DNA from: Sphingopyxis lindanitolerans | GTDB taxonomy: Bacteria > Pseudomonadota > Alphaproteobacteria > Sphingomonadales > Sphingomonadaceae | Direction of reading: 5' to 3' | DNA length: 64,000 bases | Assembly: GCF_002993885.1 (NCBI RefSeq) | Contig: NZ_CM009578.1 | Coordinates: 995,251-1,059,250, forward strand | In this document: one piece after another, positions 12,805 through 20,581 of the stretch | How the letters are laid out: every line of letters begins with the position of its first letter | How positions within the stretch are numbered: position 1 is the first letter of the stretch | Notes under the pieces: generated by a model | The model's database searches: none | The model's input: the letters and a program-made list of their open reading frames with translations, nothing else | What the model was told of the DNA's origin: nothing | Position numbers and translations under genes: made by a program

Positions 12805-14616
12805 CTACGCCGCCATGCGCAGCCGGTTCCGCCCCTCGCGCTTGGCGAGGTAGAGCGCCTGGTCGGCGCGGTGGAGCAGCGCCTCGATGTCGCCTTCGCC
12901 GTCATAGACCGCCAGCCCGACGCTGACCGTCGCCGGCGGCAGCTCCTCGTCCGCGCGCCCTTCGGCCTCGATCGCCGAGCGGAGGCGTTCGGCGACGATT
13001 TCGGCCGCCTGCGCGCTCGATCGCTGAAGGATGCAGACGAATTCCTCGCCGCCGAAACGGCCGACCAGATCCTCATCGCGCAGCGACGCCCGGGCCCGGC
13101 GCGCGACGCGGCGGATCACTTCGTCGCCGGCGGCGTGCCCATGATCGTCGTTGATCCGCTTGAAATGATCGATGTCAAAGATCGCCACCGCCAGCGGCAC
13201 GCCCTGATCGCGCGCGCCGACCAGCGCGGCGTCCAGAAAGGCAAGCGTGTGGCGGCGGTTCGGCAGGCCGGTCAGCATGTCGGTATTGGCGACGCGCTCG
13301 GCCGCGCTGCGCGCCGCCTCGAGGATACGGGCATTCTCGACCGTCTCGGTCACATCCTGGACGGTGCCGAAGATGCCCACCGCCCGCCCGCCGCGTCCCC
13401 TTTCGATCGAACCGTGCGATTTCACATGGCGGATCGCGCCGTCGGCGCGCACGATCCGGCCCTGATATTCGAACGGCTCGCCGGTCTGCACCGCCTGTCT
13501 CAATATCGCCCGCACCGCCGCGCGGTCCTCGGACAGATATTGCTCGACGCTATAGTCGACGCCGACCATCTCGCCGGGCTCGAGCCCGTGGACGCGATAG
13601 GCCTGATCGGACCATTGGATCGTCCAGCGGACAAGGTCGACGCGCCAATGGCCGACGAGCGCCGCCGCTTCGGCCTGGAGCAGCCAGCGATTGCTCTGCT
13701 CGAGCCGCTTGGCGAGCCGGCGCTGCACCACCAGCAGCGCCGCAAGCGGCAGCGCGGTGAACAGCAGGGTGATAAAATAGAATTGCAGGAACAGTATCTT
13801 GCCCTTTTGACTGCCCTCGATCGCCGCGACCGGACCGAACCCCTGCCCCGTCATCCACGACGCGATGATCGCGACGATCAGCATCCCCGCGGCGGCACCA
13901 AAGGGGCCGAGCCGATAGGAAGCGGCGATCACCGCGACGGTCGGCAGGAAGGTCGCGGGAAAATGCGCTTGCGAAAAACAGGCCACGGTCAGCGCCGCCG
14001 CAAAGATCAGGAGTGCGACCGCCTCGGCGATCGTCGCGCGCGGGACATTGCCGAGCGCGCGCGAATCGATCAGCCGCGCGAGCATCACGATCGGCGGCGC
14101 GACGATCAGCAGGCCAAGCGTCACGGTGGTCAGCCACGACAGGAAGAAATCGAGGCCGCGACCGGCAAGGCTCGCGGCGTCGAGCATCCCGAGCAGCGCG
14201 GCGGCGATCGAGGCGCTGAGCGCCCCCGCCGCCAGCACCGCGATACAGAAATTGGCGACCGCGCGCGGCTCCATGAACGACAGATCGCCCGGCACGCGGC
14301 GGCGGATCAGCCACAGCGCCGCCCCGGCTTCGGCAACATTCGCGACCGTGAAGGCCGCCGCGACGAGCGCGCTCGTCCCGCTCAGCATGTTCGCAGCGAT
14401 GCTGGCGACGGCCATCGCGATGAAGGACGCGGCGCGGGCACGCGCGGGCATCAGCAACAGCAGCGCCAGGAAATAGCCGCTCGGCGGCCAGATCGCGGCG
14501 ATATTGTCGGCGCCCCGGGTCGCGTGAAGCGACAGGCTGGCAAGCAGGGCATAGCCGGCCAGCGTCAGCAGCGACCAGAACGCCGTCTCGACTCCGGGGG
14601 AGAGCGACCGCTTCAT
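12805..14616 (-). CDS. Membrane-bound diguanylate cyclase (MASE1-PAS-GGDEF)
   Basis: Makes cyclic di-GMP from two GTP, controlling sessile versus motile behaviour. 603 residues: about 300 residues of hydrophobic helices with IWPPSGYFLALLLL near the start, typical of a MASE1 sensor; a PAS domain (about 315-430, WSDQAYRVHGLEPGEM, with a PAC end GIFGTVQDVTE); and GGDEF (about 440-603). The catalytic loop is GGEEF at 522-526. The product-inhibition site RxxD is present as RDED at 513-516, so the enzyme should be active and feedback-inhibited. There is no EAL domain. It is monocistronic, near a TetR gene on the same strand. Confidence 0.93.
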   Translation of the reverse strand: MKRSLSPGVETAFWSLLTLAGYALLASLSLHATRGADNIAAIWPPSGYFLALLLLMPARARAASFIAMAVASIAANMLSGTSALVAAAFTVANVAEAGAALWLIRRRVPGDLSFMEPRAVANFCIAVLAAGALSASIAAALLGMLDAASLAGRGLDFFLSWLTTVTLGLLIVAPPIVMLARLIDSRALGNVPRATIAEAVALLIFAAALTVACFSQAHFPATFLPTVAVIAASYRLGPFGAAAGMLIVAIIASWMTGQGFGPVAAIEGSQKGKILFLQFYFITLLFTALPLAALLVVQRRLAKRLEQSNRWLLQAEAAALVGHWRVDLVRWTIQWSDQAYRVHGLEPGEMVGVDYSVEQYLSEDRAAVRAILRQAVQTGEPFEYQGRIVRADGAIRHVKSHGSIERGRGGRAVGIFGTVQDVTETVENARILEAARSAAERVANTDMLTGLPNRRHTLAFLDAALVGARDQGVPLAVAIFDIDHFKRINDDHGHAAGDEVIRRVARRARASLRDEDLVGRFGGEEFVCILQRSSAQAAEIVAERLRSAIEAEGRADEELPPATVSVGLAVYDGEGDIEALLHRADQALYLAKREGRNRLRMAA

Positions 14617-14716
14617 GATTCCCGCCTAACCGAAAACGGGAAAATAAACCGCTAATATCGACCGCGGCCTTGCCGCATTTCGTCGCAAGATCATGCGCTT
14701 TCGCGGCGCGGCGACG

Positions 14717-15328
14717 TCAGTCGACGCCGCCGAAGGTCATCCCCACCACCTGCTCGACCAGCGCTTCGTCCCACGCGATACGCCGGTCGAGCACCAGCAT
14801 CGCGAGCCCGTGGACGAGCGACCAGGCGTGCAGCGCGGCACCTTCCGCATTTTCAAGGTGCGGCATCGCCTGCGCGACACCGGCGCGGAGCAGGTTATAG
14901 GCGACCTCGCCGCCGTCGGTGCCCTCCTGCTGCTGGCGGTCGGGCATCTGGCGCGTGAAGCTCAGGCGAAAGACCGCGGGTTCGTCGTGCGCGAAGCGGA
15001 CATAAGCGACGCCGATCGCCAGAAAACCGCCGCGTCCGCCGCCCGCCTTGAGCCAGGCCTGCGCCTGCAAGGCGCCGAGGCGCCGCAGCCCTTCGTCGGC
15101 GAGCGCGTCGAGCAGCGCCTCCTTGTCGGGAAAATGCCGATAGAGCGCGGTCGCGCTGACCCCGACGTCGCGCGCCAGCGCGCGCAGCCCCAGTTCGGCG
15201 CCGTCGCCTTGCTCGAGCCGCTTCAGCCCCGCCGCGATCACCGCCGCGCGCAGGTCGCCATGATGATAGGCGCCCGCCGCCTTCGCTCCGGCGCTTTTTA
15301 TGTTGACACTGTTATCTTCTTCGATCAT
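14717..15328 (-). CDS. TetR family transcriptional regulator
   Basis: 203 residues. The N-terminal helix-turn-helix reads LGLRALARDVGVSATALYRHF followed by PDKEALLDALADEG, the standard TetR pattern. The C-terminal half would bind an effector and matches the TetR_C_13/WHG type loosely (RLSFTRQMPDR, HAWSLVHGLAMLVLD). I choose the ATG at 15328, since longer in-frame extensions run into the upstream gene and lack conservation. It is divergent from the carotenoid/lignostilbene oxygenase gene at 15414, 85 bp away, which is its likely target. The intergenic TGTTGCCACCGTAAACA (outer TGTT/AACA arms) is a weak operator candidate. Confidence 0.9.
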   Translation of the reverse strand: MIEEDNSVNIKSAGAKAAGAYHHGDLRAAVIAAGLKRLEQGDGAELGLRALARDVGVSATALYRHFPDKEALLDALADEGLRRLGALQAQAWLKAGGGRGGFLAIGVAYVRFAHDEPAVFRLSFTRQMPDRQQQEGTDGGEVAYNLLRAGVAQAMPHLENAEGAALHAWSLVHGLAMLVLDRRIAWDEALVEQVVGMTFGGVD

Positions 15329-15413
15329 GTTGCCACCGTAAACATTTCGAGTCGCCGACGCAACCCATACGCTGCGCGGCACTTTCTCCAACTTCCGCTT
15401 AAGGAGCATCGAC

Positions 15414-16859
15414 ATGGCGAGCAATGTGGAAACCCTGATCCGCGGTGCGGTCAAGAAAGGGATCGGCAAGGTCGCCGATTTCAACCGCAAGCGCCTTCCC
15501 CGCCCGGCCGACGCCCATCCTTTCCTGACCGGCATCCACGCGCCGATGGAGGAAGAGTTCACGCTCGACCAACTGCGCGTCGATGGCGACATCCCGGCCG
15601 CTCTCAAAGGCCGCTATCTTCGCAACGGCCCGAACCCGGCGACCCCGCCCGACCCCGCAAGCTATCACTGGTTCTCGGGCGCCGGCATGGTTCATGGCAT
15701 CCGCATCGAGGGCGGCAGGGCCGACTGGTATCGCAACCGCTGGGTGCGCGGCACCGAGGCGTGCGCGGCGCTGGGCGAGGCGATTCCCGCCGGCCCGCGC
15801 GAGGATGGCGGCTTCGACGCCCCCAACACCAATGTCGTCGGCATCGCGGGCCGCACCTTCGCGATCGTCGAGGCGGGCGGCAAGCCGGTCCAACTCGGCT
15901 ATGAGCTGAACACCATCGCGCACAACCCGTTCGACGGCACGCTGGCCGGCAGCTACACCGCGCACCCGCACCAAGACCCCTTCACCGGCGAGTTCCACGC
16001 GATCACCTACAAGGGCGACGCGCCGAACAGCGTCTGGCACGTCGTCCTCGACGCCCACGCCCATGTCATCCGCGAGGAAGCTGTCGCGGTTGCCGACGGC
16101 CCGTCGATCCACGACTGCGCGATCACCGAAAATTACGTGCTCGTCTTCGACCTTCCCGTCACCTTCTCGATGAAGTCGCTGCTCGCGGGTTACAGCTTCC
16201 CCTATGCGTGGAACGACGCGCATCCGGCGCGCGTCGGCCTTCTCCCCAGGAATGGCCGCGGCGACGAGATCATCTGGGTGCCGGTCGAGCCCTGCTATGT
16301 CTTCCATCCCGCCAACGCGCACGAGACCGACGACGGCAAGGTGATCGTCGATGTCGTCGCGCACGAAACGATGTTCGCGCAATCGAAGCGCGGCCCCGAC
16401 AGTGAGAAATCGCGCCTGGAACGCTGGACGATCGACCCTGTCGCCGGCACGACCACCCGCACCGTCCTTCACGATCAGGCGCAGGAATTTCCGCGCTACG
16501 ACGAACGGCGGACGACGCGCCCCTATCGCTATATCTACAGCGTCGCGATCCCCGAAGGCGAGGATGCCGAATGGCAGCTCGCCGACACGCGGCTGTTCCG
16601 CCACGACCTCGAAAGCGGCGCCACCGCGATCCACGACTTCGGTCCCGGACGGCACCCCGGCGAGTTCGTCTTCGTGCCGCGCGGCGAGCAGGGCGCCGAG
16701 GACGACGGCTGGCTGATCGGGCTCGTCGTCGACATGAACCAGCAGACGACCGATCTCGTCATCCTCAACGCCGACGATTTTACCGGGTCGCCGCAGGCCG
16801 TCGTCCACCTGCCGCATCGCGTTCCCCCGGGCTTCCACGGCAACTGGGTCGCGGATTGA
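15414..16859 (+). CDS. Carotenoid oxygenase family protein (lignostilbene-dioxygenase type)
   Basis: Non-haem iron enzyme that cleaves a C=C bond of carotenoids or stilbenes with O2. 481 residues of a single seven-bladed propeller domain. The four iron-ligand histidines can be placed: His184 (TAHPH), His233 (SIHDC), His298 (VFHPAN) and His475 (FHGNW). There is no signal peptide, so it is cytoplasmic. The start has AAGGAG 8 bases before ATG. Divergent TetR suggests substrate-induced control. Sphingomonads use such enzymes both for lignin-derived stilbenes and for apocarotenoids; the sequence alone does not decide which, but no carotenoid synthesis genes are nearby. Confidence 0.92.
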   Translation: MASNVETLIRGAVKKGIGKVADFNRKRLPRPADAHPFLTGIHAPMEEEFTLDQLRVDGDIPAALKGRYLRNGPNPATPPDPASYHWFSGAGMVHGIRIEGGRADWYRNRWVRGTEACAALGEAIPAGPREDGGFDAPNTNVVGIAGRTFAIVEAGGKPVQLGYELNTIAHNPFDGTLAGSYTAHPHQDPFTGEFHAITYKGDAPNSVWHVVLDAHAHVIREEAVAVADGPSIHDCAITENYVLVFDLPVTFSMKSLLAGYSFPYAWNDAHPARVGLLPRNGRGDEIIWVPVEPCYVFHPANAHETDDGKVIVDVVAHETMFAQSKRGPDSEKSRLERWTIDPVAGTTTRTVLHDQAQEFPRYDERRTTRPYRYIYSVAIPEGEDAEWQLADTRLFRHDLESGATAIHDFGPGRHPGEFVFVPRGEQGAEDDGWLIGLVVDMNQQTTDLVILNADDFTGSPQAVVHLPHRVPPGFHGNWVAD

Positions 16860-17017
16860 CCCGCATTCGGGAGGCCCGATTGCAACAGGCGGAAAACGCC
16901 CCCGATCGAGAGTGAATCGGCGCGCGATGCTCGCCATGCCGTCCGGCGGACACGATTCGTCGTGGAAATCGGCCCTGACAGCAGCGCTTTTCGCGCGCCG
17001 TTCGTTCGTCCTTCACT

Positions 17018-17986
17018 ATGATAAAAACCATCGCCCTCTCCCGCCCCGCCACGAGCGCGATTGCCGCGTTCCTGGCCCTGTCCACCCCTGCGGCCTTCGC
17101 GCAGGAAGCGCCGACGGTGACGATGACCCCGCCCGTCGCGCCAACGACGATCCCCGCGCCCGCCGCACCGCCGGTGGCCGAAATGCCCGCACCGCAGCCC
17201 GTCATCCGCGTCCCGCTCGACATCGCGCCCGCCGAACCCGCGCCAAAGGCCGCCGAGCCGAAGGCCCCGGCGGCGGCTAAGCGCGTCGCTGCGAAGCCCC
17301 GCGCTGCCGAACCTGCCCCCGCTGCGCCGCGCGCCAGGGCGACCCCCGTCACCCCCGCAGCGGCTCCAGCCATCGCGGAGGTCGCACCCCTCGCCACCCC
17401 GGTTCCGATTCCGGCCGAGCCGGTCGCTGAAGCAGCGCCCGCGCTGCCCGAACCGATGGCCACGGCCACCGGCGACGACAGCCTGCCGTGGGAGATCGCG
17501 GGCGGCGCCGCCGCGCTGCTGCTGGTCGGCGGCATCGGGCTCGCTGTCGTCCGCCGTCGCCGCGCGGCGCGCGAGGTCTGGGAGTTCGACAACGTGGCCG
17601 CCGATGCCGAATGGGTTCCGGGCACCGCCGCGATGGCGAGCGACCCCGCGCCCGACCCAGTGGCGCCGCCGACCACCCCCAGCTTCGCCGCCGCGCCGAG
17701 CGGCAGCATGGGACGCCACGAAGCGATGGCGATGGCAGGCCCGACGACCGACAATCCCTTTGCGACGCTGGGCAAGCGGCTCGCCCGCGCGCGCTTCCTC
17801 GACCGGCAGGAGCGCGCCGAATATGAAGCGACGCTTGCCGGGCAGAAGGACATGCGCCGCACGCCGGTCAGTGCCTGGGAAATCTCGCAGCGCGCGGCTC
17901 CCGCGGCTCCGGCCGAGCAGGAAGTCCGCCGCCTCGATCCCGGCCGCGCCCGCAAGGAGTTGAAACCCGGCTGGACGCGCAATTAG
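17018..17986 (+). CDS. Exported Ala/Pro-rich protein with a transmembrane anchor
   Basis: 322 residues. Signal peptide (MIKTIALSRPATSAIAAFLA ending at Ala-Phe-Ala), then about 120 residues of low-complexity Ala/Pro/Glu/Lys repeats that could cross the periplasm. One transmembrane helix (EIAGGAAALLLVGGIGLAVV, about 163-182) is followed by RRRRAAR and a cytoplasmic tail with NPFATLGKRLARARFLDRQE near its end. This design resembles other sphingomonad single-pass proteins of unknown function. No enzymatic motif is visible. It ends just before a bidirectional terminator shared with rplL. Confidence 0.75.
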   Translation: MIKTIALSRPATSAIAAFLALSTPAAFAQEAPTVTMTPPVAPTTIPAPAAPPVAEMPAPQPVIRVPLDIAPAEPAPKAAEPKAPAAAKRVAAKPRAAEPAPAAPRARATPVTPAAAPAIAEVAPLATPVPIPAEPVAEAAPALPEPMATATGDDSLPWEIAGGAAALLLVGGIGLAVVRRRRAAREVWEFDNVAADAEWVPGTAAMASDPAPDPVAPPTTPSFAAAPSGSMGRHEAMAMAGPTTDNPFATLGKRLARARFLDRQERAEYEATLAGQKDMRRTPVSAWEISQRAAPAAPAEQEVRRLDPGRARKELKPGWTRN

Positions 17987-18002
17987 ATCCTGACCCCAAA
18001 TA

Positions 18003-18047
18003 CGAAAAAGGGCGGTGCCTCGCGGCGCCGCCCTTTCTCTTTTTCGC
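18003..18047. terminator. Bidirectional terminator (plus-strand anchor protein and rplJL)
   Basis: AAAAAGGGCGGTGCC..GGCGCCGCCCTTTCTCTTTTT. A GC stem with an A-run on the left and a T-rich run on the right, placed between two convergent genes. It ends rplJL well before rpoB, so rpoBC is not read through from rplL. Confidence 0.85.
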
Positions 18048-18084
18048 AAGCGCGGAAGAGCGAACCCTCCCGAGGCGAAGCTGA

Positions 18085-18456
18085 TTACTTCAGTTCGACG
18101 GTGCCGCCGGCAGCTTCGATCTTCTTCTTCAGCTCTTCGGCTTCCGCCTTGTTCACGCCTTCCTTGACGGCCTTCGGCGCGCCTTCGACGAGCGCCTTGG
18201 CTTCGCCAAGACCCAGGCCGGTGATCGCGCGGACTTCCTTGATGACGTTGATCTTGTTGCCGCCGTCACCCGTCAGGATGACGTCGAATTCGGTCTGCTC
18301 TTCAGCAGCCGGGCCAGCAGCGGCAGCGGCCGGAGCGGCAGCAACGGCAGCGGCGGCCGAAACGCCCCACTTTTCTTCGAGCAGCTTCGACAGGTCAGCC
18401 GCTTCGAGGACGGTCAGAGCCGACAGTTCTTCAACGATCTTTGCAAGATCAGCCAT
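18085..18456 (-). CDS. rplL: 50S ribosomal protein L7/L12
   Basis: Ribosomal stalk protein that recruits translation GTPases. 123 residues: N-terminal dimerisation helices ([20 protein letters not shown]), an Ala-rich hinge (about 33-50), and the C-terminal domain with [20 protein letters not shown] and APKAVKEGV. The ATG at 18456 gives the family start. A longer frame from 18495 would start in the leader. It is 58 bp downstream of rplJ, the usual pairing. Confidence 0.99.
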   Translation of the reverse strand: MADLAKIVEELSALTVLEAADLSKLLEEKWGVSAAAAVAAAPAAAAAGPAAEEQTEFDVILTGDGGNKINVIKEVRAITGLGLGEAKALVEGAPKAVKEGVNKAEAEELKKKIEAAGGTVELK

Positions 18457-18514
18457 GTTCATTCTCCATCTCAAGCCGGGATATCCCGGCAACATTTTTC
18501 AGTTCAGTTCGAAA

Positions 18515-19030
18515 TCACGCTGCTTCTTTGGCGGCATATGCGCCAAAAACCCGCGCCAACTGGCCCGCCGGGGCTGCGGCAATCTGCGCAACCTTGGTGG
18601 CCGGAGCCTGCACCAGACCGATGATCTTGGCACGCAGCTCGTCGAGCGAGGGAAGCGAAGCAAGCGCTTTGACGCCATTCACGTCGAGGACCACGTCGCC
18701 CATGCCGCCGCCAACGATTTCAAGTTTGTCGTTGGTCTTGGCAAATTCCACGGCGATCTTTGCAGCCGAGACCGGATCGGTCGAGGTTGCGAGTGCCGTG
18801 GGACCGGTCAGCAGATCGCCGATGCCGGTGTAGGACGTGCCATCGAGCGCGATTTTGGCAAGACGGTTCTTCGTGACGCGAAAGTCGGCCCCTGCATCGC
18901 GCATTTGCTGGCGCAGCACCGTCGACTGGGCGACGGTCATGCCAAGGTTGCGGACGACCACAACCGAGGCAGCTGACGACAGCGTAGCGTTCAGCGAGGA
19001 TACGGCTTCGGCCTTTTCCGTACGATCCAT
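18515..19030 (-). CDS. rplJ: 50S ribosomal protein L10
   Basis: Base of the ribosomal stalk, binding L7/L12 dimers. 171 residues beginning MDRTEKAEAVSSLNATLSSA, with the VTKNRLAKIAL and GPTALATSTDP motifs of the family. The start at 19030 matches the family; an upstream in-frame start at 19165 would lie within the untranslated leader. The promoter at 19306-19333 implies a leader of about 270 bases, consistent with autogenous control by L10-L12 in other bacteria. Confidence 0.98.
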   Translation of the reverse strand: MDRTEKAEAVSSLNATLSSAASVVVVRNLGMTVAQSTVLRQQMRDAGADFRVTKNRLAKIALDGTSYTGIGDLLTGPTALATSTDPVSAAKIAVEFAKTNDKLEIVGGGMGDVVLDVNGVKALASLPSLDELRAKIIGLVQAPATKVAQIAAAPAGQLARVFGAYAAKEAA

Positions 19031-19298
19031 GCCTATACTCCACTCATCTGCCCGGATGCCCGCGCGCCGAAGCACGCGCGCCGCCGGGCGACTAACACAC
19101 GCAAAAGCCATGCGGGACGAATCCCGCCTGTCCTTCGCGCAACGATGTCCGATGGGGTCGGTCAAGCCGCGTCACCTGGCGGACCAGGCGGGCGACCGAT
19201 AAAAGACTGTTCCCCGTCTCGGCTGGACATTAAGAAGGGCAAATCCCCTTCACCAACTGTCTCGGACGGAATTGTCGCAGGCGAACCCGCGGCAACAC
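19031..19298 (-). promoter_or_regulatory. Long rplJ leader, candidate L10 autoregulatory leader
   Basis: About 270 untranslated bases between the predicted start of transcription and rplJ. They contain several GC hairpins (GGCGGGATTCGTCCCGC; GCGCGCGTGC..GCGCGCGGGC). L10 leaders with a kink-turn are widespread here, but I could not align this one base by base. This leader and the divergent PadR upstream region make up the 412-bp gap. Confidence 0.4.
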
Positions 19299-19305
19299 GG
19301 AGGCG

Positions 19306-19333
19306 CTCATAGCCGGAATGGGCTGGAAGTCAA
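19306..19333 (-). promoter_or_regulatory. Sigma-70 promoter of rplJL
   Basis: On the minus strand TTGACT (19333-19328), 16-bp spacer, TATGAG (19311-19306). Confidence 0.5.
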
Positions 19334-19399
19334 GAATATCGGCGGAAGTTGGCGAAAGTGCCGCGCAGCGCATATCAAGCCTCTTGCAAAGTCTGTTTC

Positions 19400-19411
19400 A
19401 AGATATATCTT
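19400..19411 (+). promoter_or_regulatory. Perfect palindrome AAGATATATCTT, candidate PadR operator
   Basis: A 12-bp perfect palindrome, AT-rich, 31 bp before the PadR start codon. PadR-family repressors commonly bind such palindromes at their own promoters. Autoregulation is inferred from position and symmetry. Confidence 0.5.
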
Positions 19412-19442
19412 AGACGCATCGAATCGCATGAAGGAGTTTAAG

Positions 19443-20066
19443 ATGCGACAGACAATGAATCGACATGGGTGCGACAAGCGTCATGCCCTGCACCGCGCGA
19501 TGCGCGAGGCGATGCACCGCGGCGGACGCGGCTTTGGTCATGGCGGCGGCTTCGGCCGCGGCTTTGGAGGGCGTCACGGGCATGACGACGATGGGCGCGG
19601 ACGCCGTCGGCGGATGTTCGACGGGGGCGAATTGCGGCTCGTGCTGCTCAAGCTGATCGCCGACGAACCGCGCCACGGCTATGACCTGATCCGCCGGATC
19701 GAGGAGCTGACCGGCGGCGCCTATGCGCCGAGTCCGGGGGTCATCTACCCCACCCTCACCCTGCTGGACGATATGGGGCTGATCGAGGCGGCCGACAGCG
19801 ACGGCGCGAAGAAATTATTCGCGATCACCGCGGCCGGCCGGGTCGAACTCGAAGCCAACCAGGGCGCCATCGAAGCGCTGATCGCCCGCCTGACCGAGGT
19901 CGGCGACGAGCGCCAGCGCACCGACAGCGCGTCGGTCCGCCGCGCGATGGGCAATCTCAAGGCCGTGCTGATGAACCGCCTCGGCGACCGCGACCTTGAG
20001 GAGGCGACGCTGCACGACATCGTCGCGCTGATCGACGAGGCCGCGCAAAAGATCGAGCGGCTGTGA
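19443..20066 (+). CDS. PadR family regulator with Gly/His-rich N-terminal extension
   Basis: 207 residues. Residues 1-57 form an extension with many His, Gly and Arg residues and one Cys (MNRHGCDKRHALHR, HRGGRGFGHGG, GRHGHDDD). The winged-helix PadR domain follows (FDGGELRLVLLKLIADEPRHGYDL, then YPTLTLLDDMGLIEA), then a coiled C-terminal dimerisation helix. The layout recalls the nickel-responsive PadR protein YqjI of E. coli, which also has a metal-binding His/Cys-rich N-terminus. Metal sensing here is inference. AAGGAG precedes the ATG at 19443. The stop codon overlaps the start of the DUF2218 gene, so the two are translationally coupled. Confidence 0.88.
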   Translation: MRQTMNRHGCDKRHALHRAMREAMHRGGRGFGHGGGFGRGFGGRHGHDDDGRGRRRRMFDGGELRLVLLKLIADEPRHGYDLIRRIEELTGGAYAPSPGVIYPTLTLLDDMGLIEAADSDGAKKLFAITAAGRVELEANQGAIEALIARLTEVGDERQRTDSASVRRAMGNLKAVLMNRLGDRDLEEATLHDIVALIDEAAQKIERL

Positions 20067-20383
20067 TGCGCAGCGCAGCCGCCCAGGCGCCCACCGACCA
20101 TGCGAGCAAATATCTCCAGCAGCTCTGCAAGCATTGGCAGCATAATCTCGCGGTCGTCTTTACCCCCGAGCATGGCACCGTGACCTTCCCCAGGGATGCG
20201 CGCGGCGCCGAATGGGCGACCGACGCGCTGGTGACCTTCGATGCCGGACCGGGCGCGCTGTCGGTCCGCATCGACGCCAGCAGCGACGAGCATCTGGAAG
20301 CGATGAAGGGCGTCGTCGCGCGCCACCTCGACCGCTTCGCGTTTCGGGAGGCGCCGCTGGCGTTCGACTGGCAGCGGAGCTGA
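20066..20383 (+). CDS. DUF2218 domain protein
   Basis: 105 residues covering one DUF2218 domain: ASKYLQQLCKHWQHN near the N-terminus, FPRDARGAEWATD in the middle, and LDRFAFREAPLAFDW at the end. As far as I recall, this domain also occurs joined to siderophore-interacting ferric reductases, pointing to iron or metal handling. The function is not established. The ATG at 20066 overlaps the PadR stop codon by one base (TGATG); a GTG one codon earlier is also possible. It is coupled to the PadR regulator and probably shares its control. Confidence 0.82.
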   Translation: MRSAAAQAPTDHASKYLQQLCKHWQHNLAVVFTPEHGTVTFPRDARGAEWATDALVTFDAGPGALSVRIDASSDEHLEAMKGVVARHLDRFAFREAPLAFDWQRS

Positions 20384-20437
20384 GGCTCGAGCAACGAGCC
20401 TTTAGAGCGGCGTGCGTTTAATCTGCACCGCCCTTTA

Positions 20438-20572
20438 TCCGTTCGTGTCGAGCCCTTCGACTGCTTTGGCAGGCGCTCAGGATAAACTTCGGCCTCGGCC
20501 GAAGTCGAGACACCCATCGGCCTTGCTCCACGACGATGGGTGTCTCGACTTCGCTCGACACGAACGGGGTTG
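20438..20572. repeat. Dispersed palindromic repeat, family D
   Basis: The outer arms CGTTCGTGTCGAGC.. and ..GCTCGACACGAACG pair, with CCCTTCGACTGCTTTGGCAG and GCGCTCAGGA inside the left arm and ACCCATCG/CGATGGGT near the tip. It lies between the convergent DUF2218 and transglutaminase genes. A piece of the same element lies inside the GST gene at 32905-32941. Confidence 0.85.
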
Positions 20573-20581
20573 GATGATGCC

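Noticed and set aside
20438..20572. Family D repeat as an intrinsic terminator between convergent genes
   Set aside because: Long stem without a following T-run, and a fragment recurs inside a coding gene; it behaves as a dispersed repeat.
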